9,967 nt of DNA. It comes from RI-92 sp040235555 (GTDB lineage Bacteria; Pseudomonadota; Gammaproteobacteria; UBA6429; Thiohalophilaceae). The translations under genes and the position numbers were made by a program. Each line of letters opens with the position of its first letter. The stretch's first letter is position 1. Below the pieces are notes generated by a model. The model ran no database searches. It saw only the letters and a program-made list of their open reading frames with translations, and had not been told where the DNA came from. Below, piece by piece: positions 1-6,811 of the stretch. The DNA lies in assembly GCA_040235555.1 (NCBI GenBank), contig JBECKZ010000062.1, positions 1 to 9,967 of the forward strand, in the 5' to 3' direction.

Positions 1-209
1 ACTTTATCGTTCGCTGCAAACGCCAGCATCTGCGTTGCGTCCGCATCATTCACGGCAAGGGGCTCGGCTCCAAAGATCAGCGTCCGGTTCTCAAAGGTCG
101 GGTCAACCAATGGCTTCGGCAATGGCATGATGTCCTGGCTTTCTGCTCTGCCCGACAATGTGACGGTGGTAGTGGCGCCACCTATGTGCTGTTGCGTAAA
201 ACCGGATAA
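1..209 (+). CDS. Smr-domain protein, SmrA/YdaL-like (C-terminal fragment, 5' end outside window)
   Basis: The reading frame beginning at base 3 runs open from the window edge to a TAA at 207-209 and gives 68 residues. They read as the second half of a Smr domain. An IIHGKG motif (residues 15-20) is followed by a PVLKGRVNQWL helix and then by a GGSGATYVLLRK strand near the end, closely matching my memory of E. coli YdaL (SmrA). Smr domains are small nuclease or nucleic-acid-binding modules, found alone or at the end of MutS2. Stand-alone proteobacterial SmrA/SmrB proteins have been linked to RNA cleavage, including cleavage at collided ribosomes for SmrB. The LDLHG motif expected earlier in the domain would lie outside the window. 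The gene converges on truD, with 67 bases between the two stop codons. The family is clear from the motifs; the exact subfamily and function are inferred. Confidence 0.85.
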   Translation, partial: FIVRCKRQHLRCVRIIHGKGLGSKDQRPVLKGRVNQWLRQWHDVLAFCSARQCDGGSGATYVLLRKTG

Positions 210-276
210 CCAGAATTATCGAACACTGTTTACTTCCTAGCCCGGCACTAGATTATGTCGTTATCCAATAATTTCC

Positions 277-1308
277 TTAAGCAGAATGCAATTGCATACA
301 TTCGCGTAACACCGCCGTTGCATAGGAACCGGCGGGTAAAGCGAAGGAAAGGGTCAATATGTGTTGCACCGGGTCGTATTCATGCCGCATTGCCTGGGGC
401 ATAACACGCAAGGGTCTACGATCTTGAGTCAGTCGAGCTGCAACCAGACCTTGCGCCAAATCCGGCCACTGACTGACTACTTGCTGTTCAAGCGCTGCGA
501 CCAGTCCATGACTCTGTAATTCGCCTTCGCCCCACAAGGCCCCGGTCGGATGGATATCACCTTGCGCTAGACGCGTCTGAATTGTTTCGTCAATGTGATC
601 TGCATTAAAGAAGCGTTTCGTCCCCTCGAGCCAGAACACATCACCTTCAAGTGCCGAGTTCCAGTTCTGCTCTGACACGCGTCGCGCCAGGATTTGATTA
701 AACAACCAGGCCCGGGCTGAAGACAGATACATGCCTCGCTGAAACCGGCTTGGCTTGAATTTGCGCGCAAACATTTGTAGCGCTGCAGTTAGATTGCCAC
801 GCCCATGGCCGAAGCGTTGTTCGTCGAAATAATTTGGAACGCCGTGTTGAGCAATGAGCGTAATACGTTCCTGCAGTGAGGTCAGTTCAACATCCACATC
901 GCGCAGACAGATCGTGAATCGATTGTGTTTGATCGCACCCTTGCGCAATTTGCGATCGTGTGTCTGGACCTCACAAATTTCGACACCGTCGATCTGCATT
1001 TTCTCAAGTGCATCACTTGTGATTGTCCTGGCAGGCAGGCTAAACCATTGTGATGTCACGCCATGGCGGTCCTTGAGTCCGGCATAACCAATATCGCGTT
1101 GCGCTACGCCCAGACTGCGGGCCAATTGTTTACTGACCCATTCGGTGTTGGCGTGGGTTTTGCGAATATTTAGATAGAGATGTTCACCCTTACCACTCAG
1201 GGGAAAAGCCAGGGTTTCTTCGACAATGAAATCCTGCGGAAGGGATTTCAGTTTTGCCTGTGCCAGCGCATCTCCATGCGCGAGTGGAAATTCTGTATCA
1301 AAGTTCAA
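277..1308 (-). CDS. truD: tRNA pseudouridine(13) synthase TruD
   Basis: TruD converts uridine 13 of certain tRNAs (in E. coli, tRNA-Glu) to pseudouridine in the cytoplasm. Counted from the TTG at 1308, the protein has 343 residues, against 349 in E. coli. The catalytic aspartate in YAGLKDRHGVT is residue 80, the same number as in E. coli. Other family motifs are HDRKLRKGA (about 117-125), GVPNYF...QRFG (156-167, before the inserted TRUD domain) and a C-terminal LPAGSYATAVLRE. The frame stays open upstream to an ATG at 1419, but that would add 37 unrelated residues encoded inside ispF. A GTG at 1335 is a second candidate. The TTG gives MNFDTEFPLAHG, which aligns with Pseudomonas TruD starts, and overlaps the end of ispF by 11 bases. 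No start has a strong Shine-Dalgarno, so translation is probably coupled to ispF. It is the last gene of the leftward cluster. The family is certain; the start is probable. Confidence 0.93.
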   Translation of the reverse strand: MNFDTEFPLAHGDALAQAKLKSLPQDFIVEETLAFPLSGKGEHLYLNIRKTHANTEWVSKQLARSLGVAQRDIGYAGLKDRHGVTSQWFSLPARTITSDALEKMQIDGVEICEVQTHDRKLRKGAIKHNRFTICLRDVDVELTSLQERITLIAQHGVPNYFDEQRFGHGRGNLTAALQMFARKFKPSRFQRGMYLSSARAWLFNQILARRVSEQNWNSALEGDVFWLEGTKRFFNADHIDETIQTRLAQGDIHPTGALWGEGELQSHGLVAALEQQVVSQWPDLAQGLVAARLTQDRRPLRVMPQAMRHEYDPVQHILTLSFALPAGSYATAVLRECMQLHSA

Positions 1309-1807
1309 GCGGCACTCTGTCTGCTGGGGCAGCACTTGCCAGCATGACGGTCGCCATGGCGGCAATGCCTTCTTCACGTCCGGTAAAACCCAGGCGTTCG
1401 GTGGTAGTGGCCTTAACACTTATATTGTCGATGTCTGTCTGCATATCGTCGGCAATATAACGCCGCATGCCATCGATATGTGGTGCCAGCTTTGGTGCCT
1501 GCGCAATAATCGTGATATCAGCGTTAACCAGGCGATACCCGGACGTACTCATCAATTCACAAACCGAACGCAACAGGATGCGGCTATCAATACCGTGGTA
1601 CTGTTTATCGCTATCGGGAAAATGCTGGCCGATATCGCCTTTGGCCAGGGCACCAAGGATGGCGTCACACAAGGCATGTAATGCCACATCCCCATCGGAA
1701 TGTGCCTCCAGTCCCTGTTCATGGGCAATGCGCACACCGCCCAGAACCAGCGGCACCCCGGCTTTGAAACGATGCGCATCGAAACCATTTCCGACTCGAA
1801 AACTCAT
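1298..1807 (-). CDS. ispF: 2-C-methyl-D-erythritol 2,4-cyclodiphosphate synthase IspF
   Basis: IspF cyclises CDP-methylerythritol 2-phosphate to the 2,4-cyclodiphosphate, releasing CMP, in the non-mevalonate (MEP) isoprenoid pathway. The 169-residue protein is slightly longer than the E. coli enzyme (159). The metal ligands are visible: D10 and H12 in GFDAHRF and H44 in HSDGDVALHAL, each two residues on from E. coli D8, H10 and H42. The signature ATTTERLGFTGREEGIAA lies near 133-150. The ATG at 1807 is chosen because it starts the conserved MSFRVGNGFDAH fold and has a strong GAGGAG six bases upstream. The frame is open to an ATG at 1936, but that extension runs through the ispD coding sequence and matches nothing in the family. 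It follows ispD by 10 bases, and its 3' end overlaps the probable truD start. Confidence 0.97.
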   Translation of the reverse strand: MSFRVGNGFDAHRFKAGVPLVLGGVRIAHEQGLEAHSDGDVALHALCDAILGALAKGDIGQHFPDSDKQYHGIDSRILLRSVCELMSTSGYRLVNADITIIAQAPKLAPHIDGMRRYIADDMQTDIDNISVKATTTERLGFTGREEGIAAMATVMLASAAPADRVPLEL

Positions 1808-1813
1808 TTCTAT

Positions 1814-1819
1814 CTCCTC
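1814..1819 (-). promoter_or_regulatory. ispF Shine-Dalgarno overlapping the ispD stop
   Basis: GAGGAG lies six bases before the ispF ATG. Its first two bases are the last two of the ispD TGA stop (1818-1820). A ribosome finishing ispD is therefore already on the ispF start site, which suggests translational coupling of two enzymes of the same pathway. The site decides the ispF start at 1807. Confidence 0.8.
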
Positions 1820-2585
1820 AGCCTCCATCTTCCATACCATCATCAAACAGATACAAGCCCTGCTCGCCCTGTTCGCGCAGATAAAAGGCTGCCAGAGCCA
1901 AATCTTCCGGTCGGGTAATCTTGATGTTATCGGCATGCCCTTCTACCAGCCGTGCAGGCATGCCTGCTCGTTCCATGGCCATAGCCTCATCCGTTACCGA
2001 AATACCTTGTTGTTGCGCCTGCTCCAGGGCCTGCAGTAACTTGCCGTAACGAAACATTTGCGGCGTCAAGGCGTGCCAAAGCCGATCGCGTTCCACAGTC
2101 TGCTCCACCCGGCCATCGTTATCTGCCAGTTTCATGGTATCGCGTACGGGCATGGCCAGCAGTCCACCCACCTCATCGGTATGACACGCGTTAATTAATC
2201 GTTGAATGTCAGTCACGCGCACACAGGGCCGTGCCGCGTCGTGCACCAGCACCCAGTCATTTTCCCTGGCACGGTTCGCCAGGGCTTGTAAGCCATTCAA
2301 TACCGAATCGCTGCGTTCCTTGCCACCCACGATCGTCTTGATCGGCCGTACAACCATGTCCAGACGTTGTTTTTTCCAGTAGGGATCTCCATCGGCGAGG
2401 GCAACGACGATTTCGGTAATTTCGGGATAGAGCGAGATCCGCTGCAGGCTGTGTTCGAGGACGCTGTGGCCATTCAGAGGAAGATACTGTTTCGGGACTT
2501 CGCTACGCATCCGCCGACCAATGCCAGCAGCCGGGACGATTACCCAGAAGTGTATGCCTTGTATTTGCGAGGCAGTCTCGGACAT
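1818..2585 (-). CDS. ispD: 2-C-methyl-D-erythritol 4-phosphate cytidylyltransferase IspD
   Basis: IspD joins MEP and CTP to give CDP-methylerythritol and pyrophosphate, the third step of the MEP pathway. The 255-residue protein (236 in E. coli) carries the nucleotide-binding VPAAGIGRRM (17-26) and then PKQYL, with R25 and K32 matching catalytic R20 and K27 of E. coli. It continues with GGKERSDSVLNGL (87-99), VLVHDAARPC (112-121), VRDTMK, RLWHALTPQ with R166 just before, and ADNIKITRPEDLALA (218-232) with K222. A tail of about 19 residues after the last strand is longer than in E. coli and carries no recognised motif. The ATG at 2585 is the only ATG, GTG or TTG between the in-frame ftsB stop and the first conserved motif, yet no Shine-Dalgarno precedes it. 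The 42-base gap from ftsB contains a six-T run but no convincing terminator hairpin. The CTP it uses is made by PyrG, encoded in the same cluster. Confidence 0.97.
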   Translation of the reverse strand: MSETASQIQGIHFWVIVPAAGIGRRMRSEVPKQYLPLNGHSVLEHSLQRISLYPEITEIVVALADGDPYWKKQRLDMVVRPIKTIVGGKERSDSVLNGLQALANRARENDWVLVHDAARPCVRVTDIQRLINACHTDEVGGLLAMPVRDTMKLADNDGRVEQTVERDRLWHALTPQMFRYGKLLQALEQAQQQGISVTDEAMAMERAGMPARLVEGHADNIKITRPEDLALAAFYLREQGEQGLYLFDDGMEDGG

Positions 2586-2627
2586 TGCGCTATGATTGAA
2601 AAAACGATTGCAAGATAACTGCGGAGT

Positions 2628-2906
2628 TTATTTCTTGGTATCGACAATCTGCACGAAGGTTTCGTCATTCTTGATCATGCCTAATTCACTGCGTGCACGT
2701 TCTTCAATCGCCGACTGACCGCTTTTGAGATCGTCGACCTCTGCGGTCAGACCGTCATTTCGTGACTTGAGCCGATCATTTTCGGCATGTTGCTTGTCGA
2801 TGGCATGCTGGAGTTGCCAGACCGATGCCATACTCCCTTCGCCGATCCAGAGATCGTACTGAAGTACCGTCAACATGACGATTAAGGCTATGTTCAAATA
2901 TCGCAT
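2628..2906 (-). CDS. ftsB: cell division protein FtsB
   Basis: FtsB is a small bitopic inner-membrane protein that joins FtsL and FtsQ in the divisome and helps activate septal peptidoglycan synthesis by FtsWI. The 92-residue product (103 in E. coli) has a short cytoplasmic start, one membrane segment at about residues 3-20 ending in LQYDLWIGEG, a periplasmic coiled coil at about 29-65, and the conserved EERARSELGMIKNDETF segment (about 68-84) that resembles the FtsQ-binding region of E. coli FtsB. An AGGA about 7 bases before the ATG at 2906 supports the start. It lies 45 bases downstream of eno and 42 upstream of ispD, its usual neighbours in Gammaproteobacteria. The family is clear despite the small size. 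Confidence 0.95.
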   Translation of the reverse strand: MRYLNIALIVMLTVLQYDLWIGEGSMASVWQLQHAIDKQHAENDRLKSRNDGLTAEVDDLKSGQSAIEERARSELGMIKNDETFVQIVDTKK

Positions 2907-2951
2907 CGGGCGTCCTGATTATCCTTGCTTCTTATTCCTGAGGCATGCGCA

Positions 2952-4244
2952 TTAGACCTTCAGATTATAGAAGGCTTTTGTCCCGGCGTAACGGGCTTTA
3001 TCGCCCAATTGTTCAGCAATGCGCAACAACTGATTGTACTTGGCTACCCGGTCCGAGCGCGACATCGAACCAGTCTTGATCTGTCCGGTACAGGTAGCCA
3101 CGGCAAGATCGGCGATGGTTGTATCTTCAGTCTCGCCGGAACGGTGTGAGATCACCGCGGTATAATTCGCCTGCTTGGCCATGGCAATCGCATCCAGCGT
3201 CTCGCTCAGGGTGCCAATCTGGTTGACCTTGATCAGGATGGAATTGGCGATGCCCTTATCTATACCTTCCTGGAAGATTTTTGTATTGGTCACGAAGATG
3301 TCATCACCGACCAGCTGGATCTTTTTACCCATGCGATCAGTCATAAGCTTCCAACCGTCCCAATCGTTTTCAGCCATACCATCTTCGATGGTTATAATCG
3401 GGTATTTATTTACCCAGTCTTCCATGACAGCAATGAATTGTCCGGCATCCAGAGATTTATTTTCAGATGCCAGCACGTATTTTCCGTCTTTGTAAAATTC
3501 CGAGCTGGCAGCATCGATACCAAGGGCGACATCCTCACCCGGTTTGTAACCTGCCTTTTCGATCGCCTGCAGGATTACACTAATGGCCTCTTCATTGGAG
3601 GACAGATCCGGGGCAAAGCCACCTTCATCACCGACTGCGGTATTCAAACCTTTATCGCCTAATACCTTTTTCAGGGCATGGAAGACTTCCGCACCATAGC
3701 GGATGGCCTCGGCCATGGTCGGCGCACCCACCGGCAGGATCATGAACTCCTGTAAATCAACGCTGTTATCAGCGTGCGCACCACCATTGATAATGTTCAT
3801 CATTGGCACCGGCATCAGGAAGTGATCTTCTGTAGCCAGATGCGCATATAGAGGTAAGTTTTGAGCATTGGCAGCGGCATGGGCAGTGGCCAGCGACACG
3901 GCCAGCAAGGCATTGGCGCCGAGTTTGTCCTTGTTGGCTGTTCCATCGGCGTTGAGCATGGCGCTATCCACTGCACGTTGGTCCAGTGCATCAAGACCTT
4001 TGACTACGTCATTGAGTTCTTTGTTGACATGCGTTACTGCGTTTAGCACACCCTTGCCGCCAAAGCGTTTTTTATCACCATCGCGCAATTCCAGCGCTTC
4101 GCGTGTCCCGGTGGAGGCACCGGATGGCACGGCAGCACGGCCCACGACACCGGATTCCAGTATCACGTCGGCCTCGATGGTCGGATTGCCGCGTGAATCG
4201 ATAATTTCGCGACCCATCACTTGTTTGATCTTGCTATTGCTCAT
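2952..4244 (-). CDS. eno: enolase (phosphopyruvate hydratase)
   Basis: Enolase interconverts 2-phosphoglycerate and phosphoenolpyruvate in glycolysis and gluconeogenesis, and in many Gammaproteobacteria it also sits in the RNA degradosome. The 430-residue protein (432 in E. coli) has its catalytic and Mg2+ residues in place: E207 in VGDEGGF, D244 in LGIDAA, E287 in TIEDGM, D314 in VGDDIF and K339 in ILIKVNQIGTLSET. The loop SGASTG (41-46), SHRSGETEDT (366-375) and KTGSMSRSDRVAKYNQLLRI complete a full-length barrel. The ATG at 4244 starts the family's usual N-terminus (KIKQVMGREIIDSRGNP) and has a weak GAG-rich site upstream. It follows kdsA by 19 bases. Its product is a direct substrate of KdsA. 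Confidence 0.99.
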   Translation of the reverse strand: MSNSKIKQVMGREIIDSRGNPTIEADVILESGVVGRAAVPSGASTGTREALELRDGDKKRFGGKGVLNAVTHVNKELNDVVKGLDALDQRAVDSAMLNADGTANKDKLGANALLAVSLATAHAAANAQNLPLYAHLATEDHFLMPVPMMNIINGGAHADNSVDLQEFMILPVGAPTMAEAIRYGAEVFHALKKVLGDKGLNTAVGDEGGFAPDLSSNEEAISVILQAIEKAGYKPGEDVALGIDAASSEFYKDGKYVLASENKSLDAGQFIAVMEDWVNKYPIITIEDGMAENDWDGWKLMTDRMGKKIQLVGDDIFVTNTKIFQEGIDKGIANSILIKVNQIGTLSETLDAIAMAKQANYTAVISHRSGETEDTTIADLAVATCTGQIKTGSMSRSDRVAKYNQLLRIAEQLGDKARYAGTKAFYNLKV

Positions 4245-4263
4245 GGGTAATTCTCACTCTGTC

Positions 4264-5112
4264 TTATTCTTGGTTCATAAAACGTTGTTCATGGAATTCA
4301 TGCTGTTTAACCTGGGTGTCAATTGCCTTGAGCACACCCAATAAATCCTGCATCAATCCCAACGGCCAGGCATTGGGCCCATCGCTCAAGGCCTTGGCCG
4401 GGTCGGGATGTGTTTCCATAAACAACCCGCTAATCCCTGCTGCGACGGCAGCACGTGCCAACACCGGAACAAATTCACGCTGACCACCGGAACTCGCACC
4501 CTGTCCACCTGGTTGTTGCACCGAGTGTGTCGCATCAAATACGACCGGACACCCGGTGTCACGCATGATTGCGAGGCTGCGCATATCTGAAACCAGCGTG
4601 TTATATCCGAAAGAAACACCACGCTCACACACCATAATCTGATTATTGCCGGTAGTACGCGCCTTTTCGACCACATTGCGCATATCCCACGGCGCCAGAA
4701 ACTGACCCTTCTTGATATTCACCGGTTTGCCTTGGGCGGCAACAGCCTGAATAAAATTGGTCTGGCGTACCAGGAACGCCGGGGTTTGTAACACATCAAC
4801 GACACTGGCAACTTCATCCAGTGGTGTATCTTCGTGCACGTCCGTTAATACCGGCACACCTATCTGATCTTTAACCTTTTGCAAAATCCGCAGGCCTTCT
4901 TCCAGACCCGGACCGCGAAAACTGCTGGCAGAGGTGCGGTTCGCCTTATCAAAGGACGATTTATAAATGAATGGAATACCCAAGTCCGAGGTGATCTGCT
5001 TGAGTTGCTCCGCAGTTTGTAATGCCAGCGCTTCGCTCTCGATAACACAGGGACCGGCGATCAGGAAAAACGGCTTATCCAAGCCAACAGGAAATCCACA
5101 CAAACTGTCCAT
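4264..5112 (-). CDS. kdsA: 3-deoxy-8-phosphooctulonate synthase KdsA, metal-dependent type
   Basis: KdsA condenses arabinose 5-phosphate with phosphoenolpyruvate to give Kdo 8-phosphate, which is later incorporated into the lipopolysaccharide inner core. The 282-residue barrel shows LIAGPCVIES (17-26), YKSSFDKANRTS (50-61), TDVHE (90-94), VNIKKGQFLAPWDM (131-144), FDATHSVQQPGGQ (192-204) and FMETHPDPAKALSDGP (231-246). Residues C22, H196, E233 and D244 sit exactly 11 positions after the metal ligands C11, H185, E222 and D233 of Aquifex KdsA. E. coli and Pseudomonas KdsA instead have asparagine in the first position (GGMNVLES or GGINVLES). The enzyme is therefore predicted to need a divalent metal. 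The ATG at 5112 shares its A with the pyrG TGA stop (TGATG), so the two genes are probably translationally coupled. Confidence 0.97.
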   Translation of the reverse strand: MDSLCGFPVGLDKPFFLIAGPCVIESEALALQTAEQLKQITSDLGIPFIYKSSFDKANRTSASSFRGPGLEEGLRILQKVKDQIGVPVLTDVHEDTPLDEVASVVDVLQTPAFLVRQTNFIQAVAAQGKPVNIKKGQFLAPWDMRNVVEKARTTGNNQIMVCERGVSFGYNTLVSDMRSLAIMRDTGCPVVFDATHSVQQPGGQGASSGGQREFVPVLARAAVAAGISGLFMETHPDPAKALSDGPNAWPLGLMQDLLGVLKAIDTQVKQHEFHEQRFMNQE

Positions 5113-6761
5113 CAGACCGTGGCCGCCTCCTGGCGAGTTGTCCGCTGCAGTTCTCTTGCCGCTCGGATATAACCGGTAAACAGCGGATGGCCGTCACGCG
5201 GTGTAGAAGTAAATTCTGGATGAAACTGACAGGCAACAAACCAGGGGTGATCCGGTATTTCGATCACTTCCATGAGGTTGCCATCAATGGATTTACCGGA
5301 AAAGCGCAAACCCGCCTCTTCCAGTTGCTGCTTGTACGTCAAGTTGAATTCATAACGATGACGATGGCGTTCGATAATCCTGTCCTTACCATAGATTTCT
5401 CTTGCCTTACTTCCGGGCTCCAGTAAACAGAGCTGGCCGCCCAAACGCATGGTGCCGCCCAGCTCAGAAGCTTCGCTGCGTTTTTCAATGGAACCGTCTT
5501 CATTCTGCCATTCGGTAATCAGGGCGATAACCGGGTACGGTGTCTGCTTGTTGAATTCGGTGCTGTTGGCGTCGGGCATATTGGCCTTGTGCCGTGCATA
5601 TTCGATTACCGCTACCTGCATACCCAGGCAAATACCCAGGTACGGAATTCCGTTTTCTCGCGCATACTGCACTGCACGAATCTTGCCTTCAATACCGCGT
5701 TCACCAAAGCCGCCAGGGACCAGGATCGCATCCACATTTTCCAGACAGGCCGTTCCCTGTTTCTCAATCTGTTCCGAATCGACATACTGGATCTTGACCT
5801 GGGTGCGGGTATGCACGCCGGCATGTATGAGCGCCTCGGACAGGGATTTATACGATTCCGTCAGATCCATATATTTGCCTACCATGGCCACCGTCACCTT
5901 GCCTGTGGGGTGTGCCATCGCATCGGTAAACTGAGTCCATTCATGTAAATCTGCCGGACCGACCTGGAGACGCAGTTTATCCACAACGATCTGATCCAGT
6001 TGTTGTTCATGTAACAGGCTGGGAATCTTGTAAATGCTGTCGACATCAAGAGCCTCGATAACGGCACGGGTCTCGACATTGGTAAACAAAGCTATCTTGC
6101 GCCGCTCATCCTGTGGTATTGGCCGGTCCGCACGACACAATAATACGTCGGGCTGGATGCCGATTGAGCGCAATTCTTTCACCGAGTGCTGGGTGGGTTT
6201 GGTCTTGATTTCACCGGCAGTCGGGATATACGGCAGCAGGGTCAGATGCATAAACAGGACATTGTCATGTCCAAATTCAACGCCCATTTGCCGGATGGCT
6301 TCCAGAAACGGTAATGACTCGATGTCACCCACCGTGCCGCCGATCTCAACCATTGCCACATCTGCTTCATCGGCGCCTTCTACAATTGAACGTTTAATCT
6401 CATCCGTGATGTGGGGAATAACCTGTACTGTCGCCCCCAGATAATCACCACGGCGTTCCTTGTTAATCACATTCTCATAGATGCGCCCGGTAGTAAAATT
6501 ATTCTTCTGGCTCATGGTCCGGCGCACAAAACGTTCGTAGTGACCTAGATCCAGATCGGTCTCAGCACCATCTTCCGTCACAAAGACTTCGCCATGTTGA
6601 AATGGGCTCATCGTGCCCGGATCGACATTAATGTAGGGGTCCAGCTTGAGGAGAGTGACTTTAAGGCCGCGGGCTTCGAGCAATGCCGCTAGCGAAGCGG
6701 AGGCGATACCCTTGCCCAGAGAGGACACGACACCGCCGGTAATAAATACATATTTCGTCAT
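5112..6761 (-). CDS. pyrG: CTP synthase (glutamine-hydrolysing)
   Basis: PyrG aminates UTP to CTP using ATP and ammonia released from glutamine, the last step of pyrimidine nucleotide synthesis. The 549-residue protein (545 in E. coli) has the N-terminal synthase domain with ITGGVVSSLGKGIASAS (7-23), TMSPFQHGEVFVTEDGAETD (50-69) and EIGGTVGDIESLPF (139-152). A class I glutaminase domain follows at about 290-535, with PGGFGERG (349-356), the nucleophile C378 in LGICLGMQ, and H514 and E516 in CQFHPEFTSTP. These sit one residue before E. coli C379, H515 and E517. The ATG at 6761 begins the standard MTKYVFITGG start, with AGG only three bases upstream, and that AGG can pair with sequence after the tilS stop (see the hairpin entry). 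It lies 50 bases after tilS and shares one base with kdsA. Confidence 0.99.
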   Translation of the reverse strand: MTKYVFITGGVVSSLGKGIASASLAALLEARGLKVTLLKLDPYINVDPGTMSPFQHGEVFVTEDGAETDLDLGHYERFVRRTMSQKNNFTTGRIYENVINKERRGDYLGATVQVIPHITDEIKRSIVEGADEADVAMVEIGGTVGDIESLPFLEAIRQMGVEFGHDNVLFMHLTLLPYIPTAGEIKTKPTQHSVKELRSIGIQPDVLLCRADRPIPQDERRKIALFTNVETRAVIEALDVDSIYKIPSLLHEQQLDQIVVDKLRLQVGPADLHEWTQFTDAMAHPTGKVTVAMVGKYMDLTESYKSLSEALIHAGVHTRTQVKIQYVDSEQIEKQGTACLENVDAILVPGGFGERGIEGKIRAVQYARENGIPYLGICLGMQVAVIEYARHKANMPDANSTEFNKQTPYPVIALITEWQNEDGSIEKRSEASELGGTMRLGGQLCLLEPGSKAREIYGKDRIIERHRHRYEFNLTYKQQLEEAGLRFSGKSIDGNLMEVIEIPDHPWFVACQFHPEFTSTPRDGHPLFTGYIRAARELQRTTRQEAATV

Positions 6762-6762
6762 G

Positions 6763-6804
6763 AACCTGATATTTGCCGCTTTAGTAGAGGGCCTACACCA
6801 GGTT
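6763..6804 (-). promoter_or_regulatory. possible pyrG leader hairpin masking its ribosome binding site
   Basis: In the tilS-pyrG gap the RNA segment AACCUGGUGU (6804-6795) can pair with AUAUCAGGUU (6772-6763), giving ten pairs, two of them G-U, around a 22-base loop. The 3' arm contains the AGG that serves as the pyrG Shine-Dalgarno and ends two bases from the ATG. The 5' arm begins seven bases after the tilS stop (6812-6814), so a ribosome terminating on tilS could hold the helix open. The pairing is read directly from the sequence; a regulatory role is inference and chance cannot be excluded. No T-run follows, so it is not a terminator. Confidence 0.35.
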
Positions 6805-6811
6805 GATTGAA

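Noticed and set aside
205..220. GATAA/TTATC inverted repeat at the smr stop codon, considered as a terminator
   Set aside because: The stem is five mostly A-T pairs and no T-run follows, so it is too weak to call a terminator.
1226..2039. Long plus-strand open frames opposite truD, ispF and ispD (1226-1681, 151 residues; 1467-2039, 190 residues)
   Set aside because: They lie wholly opposite well-conserved genes, overlap each other, show no recognisable domain and look like frame shadows.
2604..2609. Six-T run (minus strand) in the ftsB-ispD gap, considered as a terminator tail
   Set aside because: The bases before it (CAATC and flanks) do not form a GC-rich hairpin; the nearby CAATC copies are direct, not inverted, repeats.
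2918..2923. GATAAT, five of six matches to a -10 box, before ftsB
   Set aside because: It is only about 11 bases from the ftsB ATG, overlaps the ribosome binding region and has no -35 at normal spacing.
4317..4322. Perfect TTGACA -35 hexamer on the minus strand near the end of kdsA, upstream of eno
   Set aside because: The best -10 at suitable spacing matches only three of six bases, and the hexamer encodes ordinary KdsA residues (Ile-Asp-Thr). It is probably chance.
5449..5934. Plus-strand open frame of 161 residues opposite pyrG, with a similar 158-residue frame at 3868-4344 opposite eno and kdsA
   Set aside because: Low-complexity Ser/Ala/Arg-rich translations opposite highly constrained genes, with no domain and no independent evidence of coding.
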